A stretch of DNA of 64,000 bases. Origin: Phycisphaera sp. Lineage in GTDB: Bacteria > Planctomycetota > Phycisphaerae > Phycisphaerales > UBA1924. Both the position numbers and the translations under genes were made by a program. The notes below the pieces were generated by a model. That model saw only the letters and a list, made by a program, of their open reading frames with translations, searched no databases and was not told where the DNA came from. This document shows, in pieces, positions 16,876 through 24,438 of this stretch; the stretch's first letter is position 1; the number at the start of each line of letters is the position of its first letter. The stretch covers positions 62,001 to 126,000 of the forward strand of contig JACKGZ010000002.1 of NCBI GenBank assembly GCA_020639255.1. The letters are read 5' to 3'.

Positions 16876-18264
16876 ATGCGCCGAACCACTCTCACCGCCG
16901 CCGTCCTGCTCATCGCCCAGGCTGCAACCGCCCAGCCGCTCAACGAGGCCTACATCCTCGCACCCAACGATCAGACTGATTCGCTCCAGTTCGGCGATCA
17001 CGTCGACATCCACGACGGCGTCATCATCGTCTCGGGCCTCGGGCTCTGGACGGTACCCGTCCCCGGCGCCGCCTACCTGTTCGACGCCGCGACAGGCACG
17101 CAGCTGGCCAAGCTCGATACCCCGGCCCTTGAGGGCCCGGACCAGATCCTCTTCGGAGCCGCCATCGGGGCGAACCGCGCGATGGTCGCCACGCGCAACT
17201 GGGCGTTCACCGGCACCTACAACCCGCGCGTCTGGCTCTTCGATACGACCGACCCGGCAAGCCCCGTCTTCCTCACCTACATCCAACCGAGCGATGCCGG
17301 CAACAGCGACGACTTCGGCGACTCCATCGCCATCGACGGCTCGGTCGCCATCGTCGGCGCCCCGGGCAACGCCGGCGCCGCATCCTTCTCGGGCGCGGCG
17401 TACCTCTACGACACAACCACCGGTGCCGAACTCGGCAAGATCATCGCCAGCGACGGCGCGTCCGTCGACCAGTTCGGCTGGTCCGTCGATCTCGAGGGCA
17501 ACCTTGCGATCGTCGGCGCTCGGTGGGAAGACGAGTCCGCGCCCAACGGTGGGGCCGCGTACCTCTACGACATCACCGACCCCGCAAACCCCGTCGAGCT
17601 GGCCAAGCTTTTCTCACCGATGGGCGACGAAAACGACTACTTTGGATACTCCGTCACGATCGCCGGCAACCTCGCGGCCGTCGGCGCGATGTTCGACGAC
17701 GATCTCGGCCTCGACTCCGGCGCGGTCTACATCTACGACATCACAAACCCGGGCATCCCTGTCCTCACCAAGAAACTCCTCGCCAGCGACGGCGAAGACA
17801 CCGACGACTTCGGCTGGTCCGTCGCGCTCGAGGGCACCACGCTCCTGGCCTGCTCACGCACCGACGACGACATCCACCCCGGCGGCGGTTCGGCCTATCT
17901 CTTCGACCTGACCGATCCCGCCAACCCCGTCGAGCTCACCAAGATCGTCCCGAGCGACACCTCCGCCAACGCCACCTTCGGCTGGTCCTGCGCCATCGAC
18001 GGCACGACCGCGGTCATCGGCGCCAGCCAGTCCGACGCCGTCGGTCCGAACCAGGGCCAGGCGTACATCTTCGACATCGATCTTGCGCCGGAGTGCCTCG
18101 CCGACACCAACGGCGACGGCGCCGTGACGCCCGCCGATTTCTCCGCGTGGGTCGCCGCGTTCAACGCGATGGCCCCTCAGTGCGATCAGAACGGCGACGG
18201 CTCTTGCACCCCCGCCGACTTCAGCGCCTGGGTCGCCAACTACAACGCGGGATGCGGCTCATAA
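16876..18264 (+). CDS. Secreted FG-GAP repeat protein with GC-type dockerin
   Basis: Secreted 462-aa protein with a signal peptide (MRRTTLTAAVLLIAQAATAQ) and a GGAGGT site before the ATG. At least seven blades read FGxSVxxxGxxAxVGAxx...GAxYLYD, for example near residues 150-345. This is the FG-GAP/integrin-like propeller, with acidic DDD-type loops that may bind calcium. No enzyme motif was seen. The C-terminus has two dockerin repeats ending GCGS, slightly past the usual GC. It is a paralogue in architecture of the minus-strand gene at 6809. Confidence 0.82.
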   Translation: MRRTTLTAAVLLIAQAATAQPLNEAYILAPNDQTDSLQFGDHVDIHDGVIIVSGLGLWTVPVPGAAYLFDAATGTQLAKLDTPALEGPDQILFGAAIGANRAMVATRNWAFTGTYNPRVWLFDTTDPASPVFLTYIQPSDAGNSDDFGDSIAIDGSVAIVGAPGNAGAASFSGAAYLYDTTTGAELGKIIASDGASVDQFGWSVDLEGNLAIVGARWEDESAPNGGAAYLYDITDPANPVELAKLFSPMGDENDYFGYSVTIAGNLAAVGAMFDDDLGLDSGAVYIYDITNPGIPVLTKKLLASDGEDTDDFGWSVALEGTTLLACSRTDDDIHPGGGSAYLFDLTDPANPVELTKIVPSDTSANATFGWSCAIDGTTAVIGASQSDAVGPNQGQAYIFDIDLAPECLADTNGDGAVTPADFSAWVAAFNAMAPQCDQNGDGSCTPADFSAWVANYNAGCGS

Positions 18265-18455
18265 TCTGATGATAAGTCAGAATAGGTAAAGTGCGCCGAT
18301 ATCCGGACCCTCAAATACGCCTTGAAATCCTCGTCTTTGGCCTTCTTTGCCGAATCCTTGCGCACCGCCGGTACCGCGGTGTCGGGTGCCTTGCGCACTC
18401 TTCGGATGAACAGAGAGACGTTCCGTCTGAGTGTTCAACGCAGAGGAGACCACCG

Positions 18456-19712
18456 ATGACACGCACAGCACTCACCGCAGCGATGATCCTGGCAACGGCC
18501 GGCATGGCCCGTTCGCAAACGATCAGCATCCCGCCGGAAACACTCCCCGACGAGTCATACTTCACCGCCAACCCCGGCGTCACCGTCAACGTCGAGAGTG
18601 GCGGCACCATCTTCCCCGACGCCGGCGATGGCACATTCACGTTCAACGGCGCCACGGTCAACGTCATGACCGGCGGGGGCTCCGGCTTCTTCACCGTCGA
18701 CCATTTCGTCGAGGACGTCACCTACAACATCGACGGCGGCGACCTCATCCGCGTCAAATTCGTCGGCGGAACGGGCGCGACAGAGCTCAACATCAACTCC
18801 GGCAGTGTCGAACGCGGGCTCTGGCTTCAGGGCAACACCGCCTGCACCATCGACGGCGGCGCGATCGGCTCCGTCGCTGGCGGGCAGGCCGCCATGATCG
18901 TCGAAGACGACGCGACCTGCGAGATGAACGCGGGCGACATCGACACATTCGTCGTCATCCAGGACAACGCAACCTTCGACCAGACCGGCGGCACAATCGC
19001 CGGCGCCATCCAGATCAACGACGACGCCATCGTCACCATCTCGGGCGGGTCATCCGGAGACGACGGCCTCATGAGCGACATCGGATGCGTGCTCAACATC
19101 ACCGGCGGCACGGTCGGCGACGATTTCGTCATCGCGAAAGGCGTCGCCAACATGTCCGCCGGCGGTATGGGCACAAATTCCGCCATCCTCAACACCTCAG
19201 GCGTCGACCCCGTCTTCAACATGACCGGCGGCGCACTCGGCTCCGACTTCCGCGCCTACGACGGCACGTTCAACCTCTCCGGCGGGCTCGTCGGCAGCGG
19301 CTTCAGGCTCGGCACACCCACCGGCGACGGCTCGGGCGTCACCATGAACATCGTCGCCAAGTCCGCCACGCTCGACGGCGCGCCGCTCACGCTCACCACG
19401 ACGCCCGCGACCGTCACCGCCCGCGGCGGCGAGACGCTCACCTGCGTCCTCCTCGACGACTCCGTCGTCTCGTTCGAACTCAACGAGTCGTTCGTCTCGG
19501 GCGAGGATCGCTTCCGCGCCGGGGCCGTGCTCACCATCGGGACCAACTGCGTCGCCGACACCAACGGCGACGGCATGCTCAGCCCGGCCGACTTCTCGGC
19601 CTGGGTTGCCGCTTTCAACGCGATGTCGGCCGGGTGCGACCAGAACGGCGACGGCGTGTGCTCACCTGCCGATTTCAGCGCCTGGGTCGCCAATTACAAC
19701 GCCGGCTGCTGA
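18456..19712 (+). CDS. Secreted beta-solenoid-like protein with GC-type dockerin
   Basis: Secreted 418-aa protein starting at the ATG at 18456 (GAGGAG 9 nt upstream), with signal MTRTALTAAMILATAGMARS. From about residue 40 to 310 the chain is built of short units such as NITGGTVGDDF, NMSAGGMG and FNMTGGALGSDF, roughly 18-22 residues apart. This suggests a beta-solenoid resembling autotransporter/adhesin passenger repeats. No catalytic motif was seen. It ends with two standard dockerin repeats (AGC). The Gfo/Idh-like gene follows 35 nt later with its own promoter. Confidence 0.78.
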   Translation: MTRTALTAAMILATAGMARSQTISIPPETLPDESYFTANPGVTVNVESGGTIFPDAGDGTFTFNGATVNVMTGGGSGFFTVDHFVEDVTYNIDGGDLIRVKFVGGTGATELNINSGSVERGLWLQGNTACTIDGGAIGSVAGGQAAMIVEDDATCEMNAGDIDTFVVIQDNATFDQTGGTIAGAIQINDDAIVTISGGSSGDDGLMSDIGCVLNITGGTVGDDFVIAKGVANMSAGGMGTNSAILNTSGVDPVFNMTGGALGSDFRAYDGTFNLSGGLVGSGFRLGTPTGDGSGVTMNIVAKSATLDGAPLTLTTTPATVTARGGETLTCVLLDDSVVSFELNESFVSGEDRFRAGAVLTIGTNCVADTNGDGMLSPADFSAWVAAFNAMSAGCDQNGDGVCSPADFSAWVANYNAGC

Positions 19713-19735
19713 CCCCGCACGGCCCGGCGGTTCAC

Positions 19736-19741
19736 TAGACT
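19736..19741 (+). promoter_or_regulatory. -10 box TAGACT, 6 nt before start (leaderless)
   Basis: TAGACT, then cgtcgc, then ATG at 19748. This spacing would place the transcription start at or next to the A of the ATG. No ribosome site fits in between. Confidence 0.6.
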
Positions 19742-19747
19742 CGTCGC

Positions 19748-20860
19748 ATGAAACCGATCCTCCTCGCACTCGTCGCCTGCCTCATGGGCTGCGCCGCGCA
19801 TCCAAGCGCCTTCACGGTCGCAGGCGCGCCACACGCACCGGTCTGCCACTCCGAAGCCACCGGACCGCTGCGCATAGTCGTCGTCGGGCTCGTCCACGGC
19901 CACGCCGAGGGGCTCCTCTGGAACGCACAACACCGTGACGACATCGACCTCGTCGGCGTGTACGAGCCCAACCGGGCTCTCTTTGACCGTCTCGCCGGCA
20001 AATACAACCTCGACTCTTCGCTCCGATACGACGACCTTGCGCGCATGCTGGAAGAGACCGAACCCGAGGCCGCCAGCATCATGACCTCAATCGCCGATCA
20101 CGCCGAGGCGATCGAGACATGCGCCGCCCACGGCGTGCACACTCTCGTCGAGAAACCGCTCGCCTTCTCGAGGGCCGACGCTAATCGCATCGAACGAGCC
20201 GCCAACAAACACGGCGTCCTCGTGCTCACCAACTACGAAACAAGCTGGTACGCCTCTGTCCGCGAGGCCGGGCGACTCGTCGACTCGGGTGAGATGGCGC
20301 CCGTCCGCCGCATGGTCTTCCGCCACGGCCACCCGGGCCCGCGAGAGATCGGATGCTCCGAAGAATTCCTCGAATGGCTCACCGATCCCAAAGAGAACGG
20401 CGGCGGCGCGATCGTCGACTTCGGCTGCTACGGCGCCGCCCTTGCCCTCTGGATGATGAACGGCGAGAAGCCGATCTCCGTGACGGCCGCCGCGAACACG
20501 CTCAAGCCCGACGTCTACCCCAATGTCGACGACGACGCAACCATCGTCCTCGAATTCGAGAGCGCGACCGCGGTCATCCAGGCGTCGTGGGCCTGGACGC
20601 ACGACAACAAAGAGATGGACGTCTACACAGAAACCGGCTCAATCCACGCCGGCAAGTGGGACGCACTCTCCACGCGCGCCCCCAACCAGCCCGCCGTCAC
20701 GACCAACCCCCCGCCACTGCCGGACGACTATCAGAACGAGTGGACCTATCTCCGGCGCGTCGTCCGCGGCGAGTGCGAAGTCGACCCGCTCTCATCGCTC
20801 GACCTCAACATCACAGTCGCCGAGATCCTGGACGAGGCCCGCGAGCAGATCGGTCGTTGA
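19748..20860 (+). CDS. Gfo/Idh/MocA family oxidoreductase, predicted lipoprotein
   Basis: 370-aa NAD(P)-dependent oxidoreductase-like protein. The N-terminus (MKPILLALVACLMGCAAHP) has a lipobox LMGC at Cys18, so it is probably lipidated and exported. The Rossmann strand LRIVVVGLVHGHAEG follows, but the usual GxGxxG is altered to GLVHGH. The family's EKP motif is present (LVEKPLAF, about residues 138-145). The C-terminal half (NGGGAIVDFGCYGAAL) matches the Gfo/Idh/MocA sheet domain. The family acts on sugars and polyols. The altered dinucleotide loop and export leave the catalytic role uncertain. Confidence 0.78.
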   Translation: MKPILLALVACLMGCAAHPSAFTVAGAPHAPVCHSEATGPLRIVVVGLVHGHAEGLLWNAQHRDDIDLVGVYEPNRALFDRLAGKYNLDSSLRYDDLARMLEETEPEAASIMTSIADHAEAIETCAAHGVHTLVEKPLAFSRADANRIERAANKHGVLVLTNYETSWYASVREAGRLVDSGEMAPVRRMVFRHGHPGPREIGCSEEFLEWLTDPKENGGGAIVDFGCYGAALALWMMNGEKPISVTAAANTLKPDVYPNVDDDATIVLEFESATAVIQASWAWTHDNKEMDVYTETGSIHAGKWDALSTRAPNQPAVTTNPPPLPDDYQNEWTYLRRVVRGECEVDPLSSLDLNITVAEILDEAREQIGR

Positions 20861-20873
20861 TCCACAGGGACAA

Positions 20874-21701
20874 TCATGTGCCCCGACGCCGGCGCTGCAG
20901 CAACACCGACCCGATGAACACCGCCCCGAACGTCCCTGGCGTCGGCACACGCACCGCCGAGTACCGCTCGACGAACTGCGTCTGGTTGCCGGGGCTCGTC
21001 CGCGATTGCAGCAGCACCGTCGCCGTGAACGCGTCATCACCCGCGAAGCGAAGGTCGGCCATCAGGTTCAGGCCGCGATTCGTCTGGCTCCCAGGGAAGG
21101 TCGCGTAGTCGCCGCTCAGCGCACCCGGAACAACCACGCGAAAGCCGACCGCGCCGTCCGTCTCGAAGACGCCCTGGATGTAGTCGCCGTCCGTCTCCGT
21201 GAGCCGGAGCGTGCTGCCCGCGACATCGAGCTGCATCGTCTCGGTGCGCTGCCCGATCAGCGCCCCGGTGCGTGGGTCGAGTTCCTCAACAGTCACCTCG
21301 AACTCGCCCCCAAGCTCGGCGCGGCCCACCTCCGGGCTCTCAAGCCTCGTCAGAAAGTCCGCCGTCGTACCCGGCGCTCGCCAGATCTCGCTCGTGAAGT
21401 TCGAGCCGCCGAACGCCAGGCTGAACTGCGCGTGATCCTGGCTGTCGAATGCCCCTGTGCCCGAAACCGGCCCCGTATCCCAAGTCGTCGTGCCGTCCGT
21501 CGCGATCGTGCCCGAGAACGGCGTCAGCGAGCGGATGTCATTGAACTCGTACCGCCGATCACCTGGCTGCTCGATCAGCGTCACCCACTCAAGCCCACCA
21601 AAGCTCGGCGACGAATACTCATGAAAGAACACGCCCCGCGGATCGATCGTCTGGGCACTCGCGGAAGAAACACACACGAACAAGACAGCCGCACATCGCA
21701 T
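20874..21701 (-). CDS. Secreted protein with PEP-CTERM-like (PTPGT) sorting signal
   Basis: 275-aa secreted protein. The ATG at 21701 follows a GGAGG site and starts a short signal peptide (MRCAAVLFVCVSSASA). The body is beta-rich without a recognised catalytic motif. The C-terminus reads VRVPTPGTFGAVFIGSVLL followed by RRRR: a Pro-Gly motif, a hydrophobic stretch and a basic tail. This is the planctomycete variant of PEP-CTERM signals, which direct export and anchoring through an exosortase (not present here). It therefore uses a different sorting tail from the dockerin genes next to it. It converges on the Gfo/Idh-like gene. Confidence 0.72.
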   Translation of the reverse strand: MRCAAVLFVCVSSASAQTIDPRGVFFHEYSSPSFGGLEWVTLIEQPGDRRYEFNDIRSLTPFSGTIATDGTTTWDTGPVSGTGAFDSQDHAQFSLAFGGSNFTSEIWRAPGTTADFLTRLESPEVGRAELGGEFEVTVEELDPRTGALIGQRTETMQLDVAGSTLRLTETDGDYIQGVFETDGAVGFRVVVPGALSGDYATFPGSQTNRGLNLMADLRFAGDDAFTATVLLQSRTSPGNQTQFVERYSAVRVPTPGTFGAVFIGSVLLQRRRRGT

Positions 21702-21808
21702 TTCTCGGACCTCCAAGGCCGGCACAATCGCCCGCCTGGAGTGATCATGCGTCGGCATACGGGTCCGTGCTTTCAGAATCCGGCGCGCAGATTCACTCCG
21801 GCCCTTGG

Positions 21809-21814
21809 TACACT
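21809..21814 (+). promoter_or_regulatory. -10 box TACACT, 6 nt before start (leaderless)
   Basis: TACACT, ggcctc, ATG at 21821. This supports choosing 21821 as the start of the AraC-type regulator over the longer reading from 21767. Confidence 0.6.
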
Positions 21815-21820
21815 GGCCTC

Positions 21821-22762
21821 ATGAGCCCCGCGCTGCTTCACCAGACCGATCCGCAACTCGGATACATGTCGCTCACCACCGAAACGGTCATTCTGGGCAG
21901 CCACACATTCCCCGTCGAACACCGCGAGTGGTCCGAGGTCCGCACGTTCGCCGACTCACCCATTGTCGCGTTCGCGCGCACTCCTATCGAGGTCACCTTC
22001 GGCCACGAGCAGCCCGCGATGCTCAACGGCGCCGTCGTCGCGACCCCTCCCACGCGCACCGACTATGTCCGCTCGCCGCGCACAGCCGCCGGGCATCACG
22101 CCGTCTGGTGCCGACTCCTCGACCCGCGCACCACCGCCGAGATCGTGTCACGCTTCGACCCCTCCGCGGCCGACCGGGTCGAGGCGCCGTTCGCGCGGTC
22201 GATTTCGCCGTCTCACCCCATCGCCGCGCACACTGCCGAGCAGATCGCCCAAGCCGCGTCGCTCGGCCGCCTGCCGGACCCGCTCGAACTCGACGAGGCC
22301 GTGATCCGGATCATCGAGGCCATCGCCGAGCGGTGCGCCCTCGCCGAGGCACGCAAGCCACGCGCCGGCGGCGAGACTCAGCGCCAGCGACGACAAGCCG
22401 TCAACGCCGCTTGCGAGTACATGGCGCTCCGGTTCGAGCAGCCCCTCTCGATCGCCCACATCGCCGATGCCACCGCGTATTCGCCGGCCTTCCTCTCGCG
22501 GTGCTTCCGCGAGTCGCTCGGGCACACTATGCACGAGCACCTGACCACGCTCCGGCTCCGCGAGGCCGTTCACCTCCTCGCCGACCGACACAACTCCATC
22601 GCCCAGATCGCGCACACCACAGGCTTCGCGTCGCACGCGCACCTCACGACCACACTCCGGTCAAAGCTCGGCACCACCCCGTCCTCGATCGCCCATGCCT
22701 GCCAACAGGATCTCAGAGCCCTGCTCGATCTCCTCGCCAAAGCAACCATAAGACTCAATTAA
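21821..22762 (+). CDS. AraC family transcriptional regulator
   Basis: 313-aa cytoplasmic regulator. Residues ~205-300 hold the paired helix-turn-helix of AraC/XylS proteins: LSIAHIADATAYSPAFLSRC, then a second unit with SIAQIAHTTGFASHAHLTTT. The N-terminal ~150 residues probably form the effector-binding cupin-like domain; no ligand can be named. The start at 21821 is supported by the -10 hexamer at fixed distance. It is divergent from the PEP-CTERM-like gene (20874-21701), which is a possible target. It is followed after 27 nt by a small membrane protein. Confidence 0.88.
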   Translation: MSPALLHQTDPQLGYMSLTTETVILGSHTFPVEHREWSEVRTFADSPIVAFARTPIEVTFGHEQPAMLNGAVVATPPTRTDYVRSPRTAAGHHAVWCRLLDPRTTAEIVSRFDPSAADRVEAPFARSISPSHPIAAHTAEQIAQAASLGRLPDPLELDEAVIRIIEAIAERCALAEARKPRAGGETQRQRRQAVNAACEYMALRFEQPLSIAHIADATAYSPAFLSRCFRESLGHTMHEHLTTLRLREAVHLLADRHNSIAQIAHTTGFASHAHLTTTLRSKLGTTPSSIAHACQQDLRALLDLLAKATIRLN

Positions 22763-22777
22763 TCACACTTACACACC

Positions 22778-22783
22778 TACCCT
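22778..22783 (+). promoter_or_regulatory. -10 box TACCCT, 6 nt before start (leaderless)
   Basis: TACCCT, cattgc, ATG at 22790. Confidence 0.5.
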
Positions 22784-22789
22784 CATTGC

Positions 22790-23059
22790 ATGGACCTCAT
22801 CACCAAGTACGCCTTCCAGTACTACGGCACCGACTGGCTCGCCGTCGCCTTCATGTGCGTCTACCTCTGGCGCGTCGGCGACAAGCACCGCGACGCCTTC
22901 ATCTGGGGCGCGCTGAGCAATGTCTTTTTCGTCGTGCTGAACGTTCTCATTGACTCGCCGCCCGGCATCGTCTTCAACGCCCTCTTCTGCCTGCTCAACG
23001 CACGCGCTCTTATGCGGTGGGCCAAGGCAGAAGGCCGCCCCGTTAGTCCCAAGGGTTGA
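22790..23059 (+). CDS. Small integral membrane protein
   Basis: 89-aa protein with three hydrophobic stretches (about residues 15-29, 38-55, 60-77), the last two joined by DSPPG. The arrangement is reminiscent of one half of PnuC/YgjV-type transporters, but it is too short and too weakly matched to name. The start at 22790 is supported by the -10 box before it. Its last 17 bases overlap the 3' end of the opposing gene at 23043. Confidence 0.6.
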   Translation: MDLITKYAFQYYGTDWLAVAFMCVYLWRVGDKHRDAFIWGALSNVFFVVLNVLIDSPPGIVFNALFCLLNARALMRWAKAEGRPVSPKG

Positions 23060-23702
23060 TCAATTCGATGTTCTGTCGAATGGTTGTTGCATAACTATGC
23101 AACAATTGAATCTCGCGGTCCACGGGAGGAAGCATGTCCGCGGCATTCAGGTAGTTCCCGGCAGGGTCGACCGGCATCGGGTCATCCGTTGGAAGGCGGT
23201 CGGGCATACCCATTGTAACTCTTGCGTTCAGTTCTCTCTGCACCGCAGAGTCAACTAATAAGAATATGTTTTTCGACGCAACAAGGACTGACCGAATAAA
23301 TCCGAGTTCCACCGACGATGTTCCCTGCTCAAAGGCTGCCTTTCGGTTCTCCAGCATCCTTATTGCATCGTCAACGCTGTAGGATTCGCGGCCCGGGTCG
23401 AGCCGCTGCGCAAGGTATACAAGATCGTAGAGGGTCATTAGCCCCGCTGCCGCGTGTGACCGATTGAGTCGTTCGGCGTCACCATACACACCATTCGGTA
23501 TATCAATGTGTAAAATATCTTTGTAGACATGAACTTGTTCGAGCATCGCGGCCGCCTCCATCGCCGGGAACAGGTCTCCCCGACGAGGATGCGGATTGGG
23601 CAATCCAGCAATGAGTACATCCGGAAACTGGTCACGCCAAAACGGGCGTGATTCGGGCAGAAAGACATCCCGCTCGCCATCTGTCCAGTCGTCCCAAGCC
23701 AT
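23043..23702 (-). CDS. Hypothetical protein (AT-richer accessory gene)
   Basis: 219-aa soluble protein with no signal peptide and no motif that I recognise; it is mixed alpha-helical and ends NPWD. A GAAGG site lies before the ATG at 23702. Base composition is noticeably lower in GC than in flanking genes and it shares this with the next minus-strand gene, suggesting joint acquisition. It converges on and overlaps the small membrane protein by 17 nt. Function unknown. Confidence 0.6.
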   Translation of the reverse strand: MAWDDWTDGERDVFLPESRPFWRDQFPDVLIAGLPNPHPRRGDLFPAMEAAAMLEQVHVYKDILHIDIPNGVYGDAERLNRSHAAAGLMTLYDLVYLAQRLDPGRESYSVDDAIRMLENRKAAFEQGTSSVELGFIRSVLVASKNIFLLVDSAVQRELNARVTMGMPDRLPTDDPMPVDPAGNYLNAADMLPPVDREIQLLHSYATTIRQNIELINPWD

Positions 23703-23800
23703 GCGAATACCTTCGATGTGTAGCGTGATGAGCTACCCAACCAAGGTACACGAACAACATGCCAACTTCAAGTAAGGAAGGGCGTTCCAGACGCGCCAAA

Positions 23801-24211
23801 CTAAGCCGCCCGGCCAACCTGCTCAAACTGGTGGGCTTCTAGTACCGACCGGAAAACCGATGTGTTTGCGGGATAGAAAATCTCTATTTCGACGTTCAAC
23901 GTCGGAAACACGCTGCATAACTCCGCTTCAATCCCGTCGCGGATGGCTACCAGCCGCTGCCAAGCCTCGTTGTTTGTAGCCAACATAATCACCCTAAAAT
24001 GGGTGTTGTCGATTGCCGCGAAATAAATCGCGTCGTTGTGGAGCAGCCCATCGCTTTGATTGCTCAGGAACTTGCTACAAATTGCTTGTTTGAATTTCGC
24101 TTCGTCAACCACCGGACCGTCCACCAATTTCGGTAAGGTCGCGACTCCGCCGCATTCCTCCGAGCCCCCATGAGACGTCTTGCCATTTTTATTCTGGCGT
24201 GCCTTGTTCAT
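23801..24211 (-). CDS. Hypothetical protein (AT-richer accessory gene)
   Basis: 136-aa soluble protein with a strong AAAGGAG site before the ATG at 24211. The first 25 residues are polar and low-complexity. The rest reads as an alpha/beta domain (NDAIYFAAIDNTHFRVIMLA, then VEIEIFYPANTSVF) without catalytic motifs. It is probably co-transcribed with the gene at 23043 (98-nt gap). AT-richer than its surroundings. Function unknown. Confidence 0.6.
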   Translation of the reverse strand: MNKARQNKNGKTSHGGSEECGGVATLPKLVDGPVVDEAKFKQAICSKFLSNQSDGLLHNDAIYFAAIDNTHFRVIMLATNNEAWQRLVAIRDGIEAELCSVFPTLNVEIEIFYPANTSVFRSVLEAHQFEQVGRAA

Positions 24212-24438
24212 GTCTCGGCTCCTTTAAGGGTAAACATTCGCTCAGCATGATTTATTTCGTTCGCCAACTGTCACGCCCGCTTCGTCCACCATCGGAAGTG
24301 CGGCCGATAAGTGTTCCACAACACAGTACTGGGAAGTACGCAAACCACCATTCAAGAAACCAACCAACGCCTTCTAGATCGATCATTTGACTCAGAAAAA
24401 ACGACCGGCCAGGTGTTCACTGTCCCCCGAACAGGTCA
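24212..24438. other. Intergenic region with possible transketolase terminator
   Basis: About 230 bases without a credible gene. A run of A at about 24396-24401 (T on the minus strand), preceded in the minus direction by imperfect tgttc...gaaca pairing, could end the tkt transcript. The stem is weak and not claimed firmly. Confidence 0.3.

Noticed and set aside
447..19712. Cellulosome-like gene cluster with cohesin scaffold
   Set aside because: Dockerins are present but no cohesin domain, scaffoldin or carbohydrate-binding module set is visible, so a cellulosome is not claimed.
22790..23059. Naming the small membrane protein PnuC
   Set aside because: Only three helices and a weak resemblance to one half of that family; no substrate residues were identified.
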